Below, in pieces: positions 1 through 12,417 of a stretch of DNA of 64,000 nt (the first letter of the stretch is position 1; every line of letters starts with the position of its first letter). Origin of the DNA: Apus apus. Taxonomy: Eukaryota > Chordata > Aves > Apodiformes > Apodidae. The translations under genes and the position numbers were made by a program. The notes under the pieces were generated by a model. It was not told where the DNA came from, searched no databases, and saw only the letters and a list, made by a program, of their open reading frames with translations. The DNA lies in assembly GCF_020740795.1 (NCBI RefSeq), contig NC_067285.1:38662511-38726510 (forward strand), read 5' to 3'.

Positions 1-946
1 CACAGAATGGATAATCTAAGGGCATGAAAACAGAAGGTGGCTAAGACTAGTATCTTCAATCCCTGATGCTCAAGTCCACATCCTTGTATTTCTGCTTCGG
101 TTATTAAATTCATGTCACTGTCATTTAAAAGGTACTGACCATGCAGTATGTGGAAGGAAATCAACAGAATGTGCAATGACCTGATTCCTCTCAAAAGCAC
201 ATCCATACTTAGATGTCTGAATACAGGATCCAAGAGCCTAGTTAAGTACCAAAAATTTGACAATATTATCCACAAGACTATCAGTGTTCATAAATAGCTA
301 CCAAGGAAGATACCCATTTTAGCTCTGCTGGTATCAGCCTCCATGTAGCTAGTTTGCAACAAGATACAGATTTTGCATAAAGGCTTCATAACAGCACCTG
401 CTAAGAGGTACCTGAGTAAATGACCTAAGAAAATGTATTTGGACTATATTTTTTTTGGTAATAGTCTGTAATGGTCCAGTTCAACATTGATCTGGCACAT
501 TCATCCTCTATCTTGAGTAGTGAAAACTTACCAAGGGGTGTAAAGGGCAGGGTAACATCTTGGGACTGGAGACCTGCAGTAGGTAAGCATGAAGGATCCC
601 TGCAAGCAAAACGATGGCAAAACTTGCATTTGGGAAGTGTTATGCTAAGTTATGGCAATATTAACTAGCCTCCACAGTGAGAATGTGAAGCGCACATATG
701 TAATCTCCAGGTCTTATACATGTAAATTAAAAGCAAACAATTTTAAAAAGTCCCAGAGCTTGCTTTTAGAGAGATGGAAGCAGCATCTCAGCTTTGGTTT
801 GCAATTCCCAGCAAGCTTTCAGCATTATGAATAAAACAACACAAACAAGCTCAGGACTGATGCTGTATTTAAAAAGCCTTAGAAAGCAAATCTCAAATGA
901 GTACTTTAAGAAGCAGGTTACTCAGCTAAGTAAAAGCACTTCTCAC
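1..946. other. Sequence left of the last detected CCDC158 exon
   Basis: AT-rich sequence with no recognisable exon on either strand. No AATAAA is evident on the minus strand here, which fits an intron better than a 3' UTR. Confidence 0.5.
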
Positions 947-1000
947 TGTCCTGAAGTATCCATGATGCCTTCAGTGGCAGAGTCTCTAGCTGCAGTCTCC
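947..1000 (-). CDS. CCDC158: CCDC158 candidate 3'-most exon in window
   Basis: A 54-base candidate exon. On the minus strand it follows a CATGCAG acceptor and ends at a GTGAGA donor. Joined to the preceding exon (which ends in phase 2) it reads V-ETAARDSATEGIMDTSG. The piece RDSATEG resembles RDSTEG in the C-terminal part of human CCDC158 as I remember it. If the donor is not used, an in-frame TGA follows at once (plus 943-945), so this could instead be a terminal exon of a short isoform. It is small and weakly conserved, hence moderate confidence. Confidence 0.42.
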
Positions 1001-1658
1001 CTGCATGGGAAAACATAGCACTGCCACCAATCCCAGCAAAAGCTGAGCCAGGAGGATTGCTCCATTTCCCAGTTTGACCAAGTAAGCTTGAGAGCAATGG
1101 CATCCACAGTCCAACAGTGAAGAAAAGGCACTGCCAAATCCTTATACAACTTCACAAAAAAAAAAATATCTGAGTGATTTTTAGACCACCAAAGTAATGG
1201 ATTTTTTTTGAAATAAAGGACTAGATTTGTTATCATGAAGATGGAAAATATGAAGATTAAGGTAATAATGAAGATGGAAAAAAGACACTAAACTTCTGCT
1301 TTAGTGGAAAAAGCCATTGCAGTCTTCCTTCTGGTGACTCACAGTGCTTCTATTTAGCTTCTTTTCAGACCAGGTTCCAGTTATTAGGTGCTTTTTAGCC
1401 CATATTTCAGCTAACAGCAACAGATGACTGATGATCCTTAAGATCCCTTCCAACCTTAACCACTCGATGATTCTGTGACTAGCATAACACAAATTCTTGC
1501 CTTTTCCAGGTTTGTCTTTTTTCAGGCACTATAAATTCTTAGAGTACAGTGGTATTTGATGAGAGAATGGAAATGGATCATTAACTAACTTCCAAAAAAC
1601 AGCTAGACCCATTTTAACTACGAGGGACACACAGCATAAACATCAGTATTATTCTTAC
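1001..1658. other. CCDC158 intron
   Basis: No coding signal. It contains a short CR1 3' tail at about 1431-1479 and is otherwise AT-rich. Confidence 0.5.
1431..1479 (+). repeat. CR1 3' tail fragment
   Basis: A remnant of the CR1 3' end in plus orientation: it holds GATCCCTTCCAACC followed by GATGATTCTGTGAC, the usual end of avian CR1. Only about 50 bases survive. Confidence 0.7.
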
Positions 1659-1822
1659 ACTCTATTCCTCATGACTGCTAAAGGTGATTTTCTCCCACCA
1701 CTGCTGTCATCTCTGCCAAGATCCGCAATGGTAATGTCATTGTCTAAGCTTGTTAATTCTTGAACAATCCTCTTTAGCTCCTGCAGTGGTTCCTCCTTCC
1801 ACATGCCTAGCTTGGGAGGCAT
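1659..1822 (-). CDS. CCDC158: CCDC158 exon, short C-terminal coiled-coil segment
   Basis: A 164-base exon (54 codons plus 2 bases). The minus-strand acceptor is TTATTTCAG and the donor is GTAAGA. It encodes a peptide starting MPPKLGMWKEEP followed by LQELKRIVQELTSLDNDI. This resembles the human segment with DLKQLLQELRSVINEEP, and the following acidic/serine stretch (GRDDSSGGRKS) matches the human EEDGRTS region in position. The leading ATG is at an exon border after a phase-0 junction and is probably internal, not a start codon. Confidence 0.78.
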
Positions 1823-3787
1823 CTGAAATAAAATCATTAAACATTTTTAGAAAGGCACTCTCTTTTTCAATTTGTACCTTTACACATCCCAAGTCACTTG
1901 TCTTTCTCCCTTCTACTCCTGTTTTACAAGTTAGAAAGGGTGGGTTTTTTGTAGTTTTAGTTAAGAATTAGTGGGGGCTTGAGCATGGTAACTTGAAGAC
2001 TGGCAAAATACTCTATGATTCCACTCTTTATCTGGACAGTTATCTGACAGAAACGTGTAAAACACCTAAATATGGTTGAGGGAGAACACAGGTGATGTCT
2101 GTGTTCTGAATCAACATTGTAAAAAGGTTACAACTGCTGTTTCAAGGTCAAAAACATTAAAATAAGCCTTTAATTCTGAAAGCTTCCTCCCCACCCAGTA
2201 CTACCATTACCTTTTTAAGCACTCAGAACTAATGATCTGCTTATATGACAACTCTCTTTTCTCCTTTTTAACCTGTGATCCCAGGCATTATGACACAATA
2301 AACAAGCTCAGCTGTGAAGACAGAAATACTAGAATATCAGGGTGTTTTCTCTTCTGTAAAGGCTGAGTTGTCTGCAACTATAAACCACTTTATTATCACA
2401 GCCATACCCTGAGATGAAGTGCAATATTTTTCTCATTTTACTGATCAAGACTTGAGGCAAAGGCTTGGTTCAAAGAATAATTCCTTCTGTGAAGCAGTGG
2501 ATTTTTCAGACTAGTTAGCACTTCCTCCATTTTCAAAGCACTGCCCCTTCTGACCTACTCTCCACTTATGGATGGAACTGGCTAGAAAAATCTTGCTGAC
2601 ATGCAAAAAATAGAAAAATAGAAAAATAAAGTCATATCCAATGGACACTCACTAATTTCAGCAGAGTTTGTATGGAGAACAAGTCCCCAGCTTGGTAATG
2701 GGTCAATGTGATACTGAGTCAGACCAAATCCCTCCTTCCTACATTCTGGCTAAGAAACAAGGCTGTTGACTAGGTAGGGTCACCACCTCAAGTGCTGGAG
2801 CTGCTTCATTTTGCACAGTTAACTAGTCATGCAGGAACCAAGAAGATTCCAGTAGACCTTGAATCAAGTTGTCCTACAACCTGTGAAATCCTTACCATGG
2901 TATTACATTAAAAATAAGTCATTTTTCCTTCTCTGTCCTCAGAAGTATAAATTGATTAACTCAAATAAAAGAGAATGGGAGTGCCTGATGCTGCAGGGAT
3001 TTCACATAATTAACTAGCCTTTGTTCCTTCATGTAAATTTCTGTCACCACCTCAAAAAGTAAACCTGAAAATATTACTGAAAAATATCTGCACTAACTTG
3101 CAGTCTCCCACAGATTTTGAGGTAAAAATAAGACCTCTGCCAATTTCTGTGGGAGATACATCAGTTCTGTTTTGGAGAACTATACAAAATACATACAGAA
3201 AATACCAAAAGCTTTTTTTTGTCACAGAGATTCGAGTTGATGTTTTTTGTGATGAAAAACTAGACCAACATTAGCATCTAATTTACATCTATATGTAGAT
3301 GTAGAAAAAACGAAGGAAGGAAGGACAATGATGTGTCTTTTAGGATAAAACTGGTCAAAATCAAGGAAGGCCAGCTTAGAGAATAGGTGTAAGTAGGAAA
3401 CATTACCACAGGTCAATCAGATGATTCAATTTATCAGGAACTATGTACAAGTTTATTTTCCCTGTCAAACATAAGCAACTTATAGTAAGTAAGAAACTGG
3501 GAAAAATACCCCAAAAGTTAAAACCGAACTGTTTGCAGATCAATACCTTAAATTTTAATAGCTTATAAATGTTATAGGTGACAGAGGCAAGATATAAAAA
3601 AAAAAGGAAATCTGAAAGAGTATAATGGATGAGAAGCTACAGAAAATAATTTCACCTCTGGTGGCAAGAATTCACACTTGGATATTACTAAACGAGATGC
3701 TCTCCCATTTAAAAATTCCATGTTATTTTTCATCTCTGGAACATCCCTGTTGCCTGTGCAGCTTCCCATTCTGAGGCAGGTACTCAC
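1823..3787. other. CCDC158 intron
   Basis: About 2 kb with no exon seen. A short (AAAAATAG)-type A-rich simple repeat lies at about 2605-2630. Confidence 0.5.
2605..2630. repeat. A-rich simple repeat
   Basis: Three short units of the form AAAAATAG, AAAAATAG and AAAAATAA in a row. Confidence 0.6.
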
Positions 3788-3901
3788 ATGAGATGCACAG
3801 CTGGCCCAGGTGAGGGAAGGTGGCAGGACAGCAGAGTGCAGGGAGGGAAGAGGCACCACGTGCAGCTGCCTGCCTAAAGCAGAGCCTGGGACCTGCAGCT
3901 C
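3788..3901 (-). CDS. CCDC158: CCDC158 exon, Pro/Ser-rich linker after the main coiled coil
   Basis: A 114-base exon (38 codons, phase 0 at both ends). The minus-strand acceptor is TTTCTCCTCAG and the donor is GTGAGT. It begins ELQVPGS, matching ELQGPGY in human CCDC158 as I recall it, where the helical rod ends and a serine/proline-rich region begins. The rest (VVPLPSLHSAVLPPS) is low complexity and poorly conserved, as expected for a disordered linker. Splice phase agrees with the exons on either side. Confidence 0.72.
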
Positions 3902-5250
3902 CTGAGGAGAAACATCAGCCAAGCTGAGTAAGCAAGAACAGCTAAGGAGAATAAATGGGTAGACAGCATGCCCTCTGTGACAGGGCATCTCTTTTAGTCA
4001 AATCTTTTATCATAAGCAGCACTCAATTCTCAAAACACTTCTCAGTACTTATTAGGTGTGCTCAGACATCCCCCTTTGAGTGACTGAACTGGATGCAAGA
4101 GCGGCAATTTCATATATTTTCAGAATTTTAACATGTGCTCTGGAAGCATTCAAGTGGAAGACATCTCAGGGCCACCACAAATGAAAAATTAAACTGTCTC
4201 ACTGCTCTTGCAACTTTTTTTCCCCACTTGGATGTACGTTTCTTTCACTGGAAGACAAGATTCCCCCACCTTTGCTGTTGTTCACACCAAGTACTTTTTG
4301 TTTTGCTTCTGTAGATTTGTATTTTGGATGTCACATTTTGTTTCTCACCGAAAGCTAGCAGCTGGGATGGGTTGCTAATACTAGTGATAACTTCTAACAA
4401 CTACTCCTTCAAGTGTACCATACAGTAGTAGTTTCACTGCAGCCATAATAGTCTATGGTTATAAATAAGGCAAAGACAAATCATATCCTCTAATAAACAC
4501 ATTAGTAAGTTAGAGATTGGACTAAATCTATTGGGCAATACAAACTGTGGGCTCTATAACAAGATACTGGCTTTATATTACTCCATGATTTTCCCTATGC
4601 CCTGTCTTTCACTAATGCATTCACAGATGTCAATTACAGGCCTTCCTTTTTCTGCTGCAAATGCCTGATGACAATAGCTCCTTTCCCCTTGCTAACACCT
4701 CTTTGCTTCTTAAAAATCAGTCATCTTTTATAATGCTGCCTAACCAATCAGCATAATCAAATTAAACTCAGAGCCCTTGTTTCCAGCCTGTAAGTAGATT
4801 TAAGACTGCTGGTTTTATTTGAGTTCCAGGTAAGGATATGGGTGCCCAAAAGCTTGTTAGTGTTTTCTCTCTCTTAACAGTGACATTAATAAAAGACATT
4901 CCTACAGACCTTGTCCCTTTAAATTCATTTTTCATAATCACATTTCTTGCTTTTATTTGCCTAGAGCTGCAAGAAAATGCTGAAGTGTCACTGAAACCAA
5001 ACCTTAGCTGGAGTATATGGTCCAATATTTCTGTAGCTGTTTCTAATTTTTCTGTTGCACTTACTGTGAACAGCAGTTCCAAACAACTGAAATTACGGAC
5101 ACGACTTGTGCAGCAATGAGGTACTCCACATAAAAAAGGGCTTCAGCACAAACTTGTGAGAGAATTTGCAGTAAGTACAGTTACACCTGAAGTTAGACCA
5201 CCAAGTAGCCTAACTAGCTCTATACCTTTGCTTCTCAGTCATGCACTTAC
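3902..5250. other. CCDC158 intron
   Basis: About 1.35 kb with no exon or repeat recognised. Confidence 0.5.
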
Positions 5251-5343
5251 TTTTACATCTAAGGCATGCTGCAGCCTGAAGTGCAGAGCTTCTTGTTCCT
5301 GACACTGGATGATGCACTGATATTCTGCAAACTGCATGGATGC
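5251..5343 (-). CDS. CCDC158: CCDC158 exon, coiled coil
   Basis: A 93-base exon (31 codons, phase 0). The minus-strand acceptor is CTCTCTTACAG and the donor is a consensus GTAAGT. It encodes ASMQFAEYQCIIQCQEQEAL followed by HFRLQHALDVK. Human CCDC158 has SLQFAECQDIIQRQEQES and LQHTLDIK at this point. It forms the end of the long helical rod. Confidence 0.9.
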
Positions 5344-6211
5344 CTGTAAGAGAGGACAGAAGAGGATTAAATTAATTTTGCTAACTTTCTGTGGATTACA
5401 CTTTGGTGTGGTTTCTTTCCAGTAAAGAAACAACAAGGAACACATACAGATGCTGTACTTACCCACTGCTACCAGTACAGAAATCCTGCCAGCTGACTCT
5501 TCTTGACAGGCTTACAAAAGCAACTGACTGGTTATATGATGCTAGTAGACATAATATGCACGTTTACATCCTGAAAAGCTAGAATCCTGAGCAACTGCAA
5601 AGGACTCCTCTTTTTGTAAGAGCAGCAGCTTACCTGTAGGGCACCTGAGACTGATATGCTAGTCAGACCAAAACGTAGAACCCACCCTTAAGAGTCAGGT
5701 GTGTCAGCAACAGAAACCTCAGCTAAAAAAGGCAAATGAAACAACACGATGTTCTTAAAAATGTCCCTAACCCTGAGGAACCCACACCTGGCCAACTAAA
5801 GCCCCAGAAAGGGGCTGAGCATGGACAAGTGTGCTGAGTCAGTGTGTCCACTCTGGGTTCCAGTACAGCCCTTGTTGTACTGACTAACAGTCTCTCTGGC
5901 TAGGGAAGGAAGCTGTGCCAAGAGCCAGGGTAAAGTCTGGAAGGTCCATCTGCCTTAAATTCCCTGCAGTTTGTCTTTCCCTGAACCAGTAAGAAGTCAA
6001 GAATTCTCTTAATGAAAATAGAAGCCTTTTACCATTAAAAACAGAAGACAGTCTTAACTACAGACATCTCTTCAGGCAATTATCTTAGACTCCATGTGAA
6101 CAGCACGTGCCAAACACAACCTAGGTCAGACATCAGACACATTCTCTTCCCAGGTGACTGTAAAGGAGAGCACCCCAAAGTCTCACTGAACTGAAAGTTA
6201 CCTAAAATTAC

Positions 6212-6370
6212 CTTATCAAGGGCTGTCTCCATCTTAGATATTTTTTCTTTCAGGCGTTTGTCTTGTGATCTCAAGATTTCCAGTTTCCCAGCAATCTTGG
6301 TGTTTTCTGCTGTAATACAGCTCAATTCTTCACTTAGTTTACTATTTTCTTCTCTGAGGTAATGCTTCTC
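6212..6370 (-). CDS. CCDC158: CCDC158 exon, coiled coil
   Basis: A 159-base exon (53 codons, phase 0). The acceptor on the minus strand is TTGTCCTTACAG and the donor is GTAATT. It encodes EKHYLREENSKLSEELS and later LEILRSQDKRLKEKISKMET, a heptad-patterned helix. Human CCDC158 has EKHFLKEEKSKLSQELS and LEVLRSQERRLKEK in the same place. Confidence 0.93.
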
Positions 6371-7142
6371 CTGTAAGGACAACAAAGTGCAATGTCAAGA
6401 ATTTGTAACTATGTACATTTTACACACTTGTTTTCTGCTGATTTTTTTCTCTGAAAGATCTCAACCCTTTCAGAAGCTGAGCTACTGCATCTTGCAGAAA
6501 GATGTGGTCTTTCAACAAGCAGACAGGTTTTACCAAAAAAGGTGCAATTTTACTGGTCCTGATGAAGTAACATGTCAGATTTTAGATCTATTTTGAAACT
6601 GGAATTTTAACCTTCAGGATGCAAAGCCAATAAAGGAGGATGGGTTATAGTGAATGGATATAAATGACCATTCAGCAAGCTCCAGCTATTGGTAACTGAG
6701 TGATTTGTCACAGAAAAAGCCAGAAAGACCTCAAGAGGCTAGACAGACCTTGACATACAGAGTTTACAACCACAAGAGTAAAAAAACTGCCTCAGAACAC
6801 GAAGTGGGGAAGCAATGTGGGACAAATTCAGAAGGATACAGAACACATTAGTTGATATTTTTCAAAAGAACTGATATGTTAGACCTTGATTCTCATTGGA
6901 TCTAGTACTGTTCTTTCACAGAGCACAGATACAAATTGAAACCTGCCTCCAAGGAGAAGGCTGATTTATGTGGAGGAGACACTGGCTGCTACATGCTAGC
7001 AGGACAACAGGGAAGGCGCCTGTTATAACAAGTAAAATTCTCTTTCATCCTTCTTGGGCCAGTTGTCCTCTTGGTCATGCATTTCTCCAAAGAAAAATTG
7101 CTCTAGATACAGCTAAATACTTTTACAAGGAGCTCTTGTGAC

Positions 7143-7255
7143 CTTAGCTGCATTTGTCATTGCCTCTTCCAAGAATTTTATCTTGCTCTGTAATGCATCT
7201 ATCTGTCCTCTCTTGGCTGTGATCTTCTTCTGCATTCCCACTGCAACTTTCAGAG
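7143..7255 (-). CDS. CCDC158: CCDC158 exon, strongly conserved coiled coil
   Basis: A 113-base exon (2 bases plus 37 codons). The two leading bases complete an alanine codon with the G left by the upstream exon. It reads LKVAVGMQKKITAKRGQI followed by DALQSKIKFLEEAMTNAAK. This is the best-conserved stretch I recognise: human CCDC158 has GMQKQITAKRGQIDALQSK and FLEEAMTNA. The donor begins GTCAC, a weaker GT site. Confidence 0.93.
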
Positions 7256-7705
7256 CTGTAAAAGACAAGGTTAATTCTCAATAAACAACATTGGTTCTGC
7301 ATTCTGAGTTCCAACAAAAGACTCTGGAAGTCAGTTAATCAGCAATATGTCAGACGAAGTAAGTTGAACCAAGATCCCATGGTCACTCATGTGTGCAAAC
7401 TACCCATTAGAAGCAGCTGGTTTTGTCCAGGGCAGTGGCACCAGACCCACCACACACAAGACAAGGAAAACAGCATTCCCTGGAAATCTGCATAAAGATC
7501 ACCTAAGAAAATTCCATTGACAGTTTAAGTTTTGCAGTATGTAGTAAACAGCAAAATAAAAGTACATTGTCATCTACAATACTGTTTATTCATCTCAGAA
7601 AATGCAACATTATTACAACATCTGCTGAGGGAACAATACTTACAAAAATTCTCTTATAAAAAAGACAAATGCACGTGATTTTTGGGAAGTTCAATCCATA
7701 TTTAC

Positions 7706-7858
7706 CATGGCCATCAGATCCCTCCATAGTCTTTAGAGCAGTCCTGGTTTGTTCCAGTTCTCCTTGGGCACATTTCAACTGCATTTTCAACCTGTTTGCA
7801 GTATTTTCCATCTCCTTGATTTTACCCTGGTAATCCCTCTCCAAATCTTCAAATCCCT
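7706..7858 (-). CDS. CCDC158: CCDC158 exon, coiled coil
   Basis: A 153-base exon (2 bases, 50 codons, 1 base). The acceptor is at CTCACCAG and the donor is GTAAAT. It encodes FEDLERDYQGKIKEMENTAN and later ELEQTRTALKTMEGSDGH. Human CCDC158 has NKLKMQLKSAQSELEQTR and SLKSMEGSDGHA-like wording here. Choosing the acceptor at 7858 instead of two bases further in is decided by the single G left by the upstream exon, which makes GAG. Confidence 0.92.
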
Positions 7859-8641
7859 CTGGTGAGAGTAAGTAAAGATTGAAATTCTAGTGACAAAAAA
7901 CATCATTCTTCTGGACTAAGACTACTGATCTGTTGCCTACCCTCTTTAAATCACATCTCTTTGTTGATATCACAGTATCTCTTTCATTGCTACAAAATTT
8001 AATGAGTTTAGAATTATAGCTGAGTTGTGAAGAAATAAATGTTACCAATGGATATTTTATGAGAGCACAGGGGTGTGCACAGAGCCAGGCACATTAACAG
8101 TATGATCTGGCTGGCTGCAGTGCAGATTTCAGAGGATCTCTCTGAATTTTGGTGGTTGCCTCGGGTCCAGCTCCTTATTTTTAAGTATTACCTCGACCAG
8201 CTTCCCCACACATCAGCTGTGAAAATAGTGATGGAGTTAAGAGTATAAACTTTTAAATAACATTGTAGCAAAGCTGCAACAAAACAGAAACACAAGTTCC
8301 ACTGTAATTTGACCACAGATGGTCTTTAGTAACGCTCAGGAAGGAGCGGACAAGTTTCTATTTTGTGATGTTCTAGATCTGATCCTTTGGTCTCCAGAGT
8401 CAGAAGGTTCATGTGTTTTTGCTCAGAGTAGTTAGCCATACAGATTTTAGTCTCACCAGTCTGTGCCAGAATTCCTAACCGTGACTGAGCTTTCAGAAGC
8501 AATCTGACCATCACATGCTGGCAAGGCACCTCCTGCTGCACCAGCAGCCATCTTTGGATTCAGCAAGCAAGCTGCTCTTCTATTTTTAACATCAGCCCAA
8601 TTTAGCAGCTATCAGGGCTGAGTTCAGTTGAGGCTCCCTAC

Positions 8642-8831
8642 CTGCCAGGCCAGCTAACTCACTCCGACCTGCCTGCAGGTCCTTCATTAGCTGGGCTTTT
8701 TCCAGTTTCATTTCATGAAGTGCATGGAGCCTCTTGCTGCAGGTGTTTACCAGTTTAACCTTTTCCAGTTCCAGCTCATTCAGCCTGGCTTCCATTTCAT
8801 GTATTCTGGCTTCTTTCTCATCCTTTGCAAT
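8642..8831 (-). CDS. CCDC158: CCDC158 exon, coiled coil
   Basis: A 190-base exon (63 codons plus 1 base). It encodes IAKDEKEARIHEMEARLNEL followed by ELEKVKLVNTCSKRLHALHE. Human CCDC158 has AKIRELEARVSDLELEKVKLVN. The donor is GTAGGG. The acceptor AAATAG has a poor pyrimidine tract but is fixed by the frame of the flanking exons. Confidence 0.88.
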
Positions 8832-9570
8832 CTATTTACATTTTTAAAAAAGCCACAAAAGGAATTACGTGTAATATACATAATTATACAAAATAACCAC
8901 AAAGATGTGCAGACATCATGATTACTTTGTATCTCAGTTGTTGGAGAACAGGGCAGGGAAGAAAAACAGACAAATTACTTTCTGTGAAAATTGCTAATCC
9001 AGGCCAAGAGTGCAAGAAAATCTGATGTGATGCCTTCACAGTAGGTTTAACCTTTCTAGGTGTGTATGAAAATTATTTCTATCCTCCTGTCCACCTCTAT
9101 ATTCACTTCTAATGCTCAACTCTCACAGAAGAGGATGAAATTCCCTATCTGGAGTGATTTTTTTCTGGAGATGCTGACCTGCATGAGACTATCATATCCT
9201 GTAATGCTTGCCTGAGAAATAACCAGTTCCTAAGTGGTCAGCTGGGAATTCTGAGTGCTCACTGCCTGTTATTTCTCAGTAACTTTGTATTTCTGCTTCT
9301 GTTACTGACGTGGACAACTGTATCACTGAGGACAGCACGTTATTTTCCAGCTTTCACAAATGTTTTGGCAACTGCTTTGCACCAATTAATAACTCATTTT
9401 GGTGGTAATGTGGCAATATTACTCTTCTCTGCCCACTAACTCTCCTAGGTCTCTTGGGATTCAAGGTGCATTGTCTGACCTGCTTTAAAACCACAGTATT
9501 TGCACACTGAGGTACAGATTTAAAACCAGAAAACATTTAATGTCCTACAGAATCCTTAGTACAGCATTAC

Positions 9571-10050
9571 CTTAAGTCCTTCTGCTTTAAGCTTCCACTC
9601 ATTGATTTCTTTTATAAGCTGAGATTTCTCAACTTCCATTGCTCCAGCAGTTTGGCTGTGATGGCCCACAATCTGGGTCATCTCACCTATTTGCTTCCGG
9701 AAGATCTCAATAACCTTTTCCTTTTCCAGCAGCTGCAGCTTCAGTGTTTCACACTCTGACTGCACACCGTGTAAACCATCCTCTTCAGTCTGTAGGTGCT
9801 GAAGCTCCTGCACCCTACTGCCAAGCTGGGAATGCAGCTTCTTGGTTTCCTTACCAGTCACCTCAAGGGTTCTCTCTTTCCCCTGCAGACAGGCTGCCAG
9901 GTTTGACACTGTTTTCTCAGCAGTCTCCAAATCCATCTGTTTGGCTGCAAGGTCTTTAACTCTACGGAGTGTTTCCTTGGCTGACTCCAGTTGGACAGTC
10001 AAGGAGGAGATTCTTCCAATGCTTTCACTTCTTTGCTGAATTGCAGCCAC
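9571..10050 (-). CDS. CCDC158: CCDC158 largest exon, 160 codons of coiled coil
   Basis: A 480-base exon, phase 0 at both ends. The acceptor is TTATTATTCAG and the donor is GTAATG. It starts VAAIQQRSESIGRISSLTVQ and includes VQELQHLQTEEDGL, CETLKLQLLEKEKVIEIFRK and HHSQTAGAMEVEKSQLIKEI. Human CCDC158 has matching segments (SSLTAQLES, LQELQHLKNEGDHL, EKDKVIEILRQQI, GRTAGAMQVEKAQLEKEI). The whole exon is a continuous charged helix without proline breaks, as expected of the central rod. Confidence 0.94.
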
Positions 10051-10631
10051 CTGAATAATAACAATTCAGTGATGGACCAAGGTAAACATTTATTCCTACC
10101 TGTAGTATTTTTCGGTCACGTTTCTGGTATTCTACAGTTCAACTTAAGTATCTTAGGTTTATAAAGAAACTAGGTCAGCATGGTCTAGTTTACAATGACT
10201 GTGATTATCCTGGTTTTCCTTCCTCTTCCTCCACCTTAAATAAAGTAAGTATTGCTTAGAGTACTGCCTTTTTAACCATAGAAAAGAAAAAAAAGTTAAA
10301 CCAAAGTAAAAAAAAAAGAATAAATCGACAACGTTTGTATAACATCGAGTAGTTTGGTCTAAAGAACATTCAGTGCTAAAATTCAACTGACTGCACCGTA
10401 AGTTAGGGAAAAAAATGTACATGAATAATTTATTATTGATTTCATTCCTGCAGGCACCAATGTGCACCCCATAAAGCACCGAATACTGTGACTCAGGATC
10501 TTGATGCATAATGCCAAGTTGGTCACCTCGTTCCAGCTCATTTTTGAAGGGCTGAAATCTTGAAGAAAGGGGAGTGTACTACCAGTCACTTCTCTGCCCT
10601 GAATTCCATCCTGCTGCAGTTGCTCACCCAC

Positions 10632-10829
10632 CTGGTGCTCCCTTGCTCCGTGCCATGCAGTCCTGGTTGCTTTCACTGTGTTTTCCACTTGCTGCAGCTG
10701 CATGGCTTTGTTGTCCAGTTCCCTCCTCAGGGGAGCAATGGTGATGCTGTTGCCTGTGTGCCCATCCCAAAATCGCTTGTTCTGCTCTTTTTCTAGACTT
10801 GGCTCTCTCTCTTTTTCATGAAGTTCAGT
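10632..10829 (-). CDS. CCDC158: CCDC158 exon, coiled coil with conserved WD-TGNSITI motif
   Basis: A 198-base exon (66 codons, phase 0). The acceptor is TTTCTTCTAG and the donor is GTGGGT. It encodes EKEQNKRFWDGHTGNSITI then PLRRELDNKAMQLQQVE. Human CCDC158 has EKEQNKRLWDRDTGNSITI and LRRELDNRNMEVQRLE, so this is one of the firmest identifications in the gene. Confidence 0.94.
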
Positions 10830-12297
10830 CTAGAAGAAATGAAAGTCACCTCCCTCCTTGAACCCCATTTGGGCTTTATTTGTTCTTTCTCTTAACATCA
10901 GCAACATTCAGTTACATGGTTACATATCTTAATGTGGCCTGTGGCCTGGATTTACACTTGGCAGAAGATGGGAATATTGGCTGGGACAGTTTGACACCCC
11001 CTACACATTTTGCTCCAAGAAAAGCAGTAACTTTCATACTGCTGCTAGAATTATTTTGAAGCACGTAACACCTCAAAGCTGAAGTCTTTAATGTCATTTA
11101 TATCTATCCAAAATCAGTATAAGCTACAAAACGACAATATCGTCATATCAAAGCATTACATTACATGTCAATGAAAGCTGCTCTTCACAAATACCCATGT
11201 TGCCACTAAGAATTGTTCATTGCTTGTTTCATTTCAAGCAGTAATTTATCACGTTTGTCAGAGCTTAAACCTTTTCCACCTCAGACACAATCCTAAAACT
11301 ATGTAATTAAAATGACGCACGATAAATTGAAATGTCAAATAATATTAAAAACACTGACATACACATTTCAGAGCTACTAATTTCAAAAATTGTAAATGTA
11401 AACTGAGTGATCAATAGGCATTTCTGCTCATCATACCTTTTGCTATTGTTAACTATCTGCAGACTATTAAAGCTGAAGAAGAGAACTAAGTAGGAAGCTC
11501 AGAGAATGACTGATTATAAACATGGGCTGAAGACACCAAAACAAAAGGAATCCTAAAATTAGATTCCTCCCTTTCAATTATGCAATAATTATTCTGACTC
11601 CACTCTTCTGTGTGGCTATGTACAATCTCTGGGAAAAGATTTACACCCAACATATTCTAGACTAGGAAAACATCACACAGAATGTCACCATTTCAACACC
11701 TCCTTCAGAAGCACTGTGACACTAACGGGCAACAAACCTAATGAAACCACACAAACTAATATCCCAAAATTCAGTCATTAAGGAATAATATTCTGTAAGA
11801 AGAAAAGCAAAGCTAATTATATTAGATGAAGCCAGCTGTGATGAAACCAACCCTATGTGGCATAATATTTTTTCCTGTATGTTCAGTTGGTGAATATTCT
11901 CAATCAGTTACAAAGGAATGTTTAGTGCTGGCAGGAAAATCCCAAATGTGTCTGGCAAAATATCTGACATGGCACCAAGGTTCCTTCACAGAGAGATCTA
12001 AACTGTGAGGTTTAAGTGAAGGTGGCTAAGCATCTTTCATATGATTTGCATAGGATTCAAGGACTTTGAATTTATGATGAAGTTAATTTTAATTCTGAAT
12101 GTCCTGCCTTGCTAATGGAATAGGCCTTTGGGAAACTTCCTTCACAGCTAATTCCAATTCCTAGTAAAAAATAATCCTCAAACCTCATTATAAGGAGGCT
12201 GCTGCACTTGGGAAACAAGCAATGTGCAAATCTGAACACCATCAGGAGGGACGGGCTTTTATAAAGCAAGATTTTTTTTCAAATCACTTGTTTTTAC
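10830..12297. other. CCDC158 intron
   Basis: About 1.5 kb with no exon or repeat recognised. Confidence 0.5.
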
Positions 12298-12417
12298 CAT
12301 CAATTGATGAATCCGGTTAATCAGATCTCCAGATTCCTGGCTGTGTTGATCCTCATCTGTCTCAGCCTCTGCTATCTCAGAACGAGCTAGGTGCAACTGA
12401 TTCTCAAGATCTTTGAC
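12298..12417 (-). CDS. CCDC158: CCDC158 exon, coiled coil
   Basis: A 120-base exon (40 codons, phase 0). The acceptor is TTCATTCTAG and the donor is GTAAAA. It encodes VKDLENQLHLARSEIAEAET and later QHSQESGDLINRIHQLM. Human CCDC158 has a region with SELTEARTERDQFSQESGNL. Confidence 0.9.
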
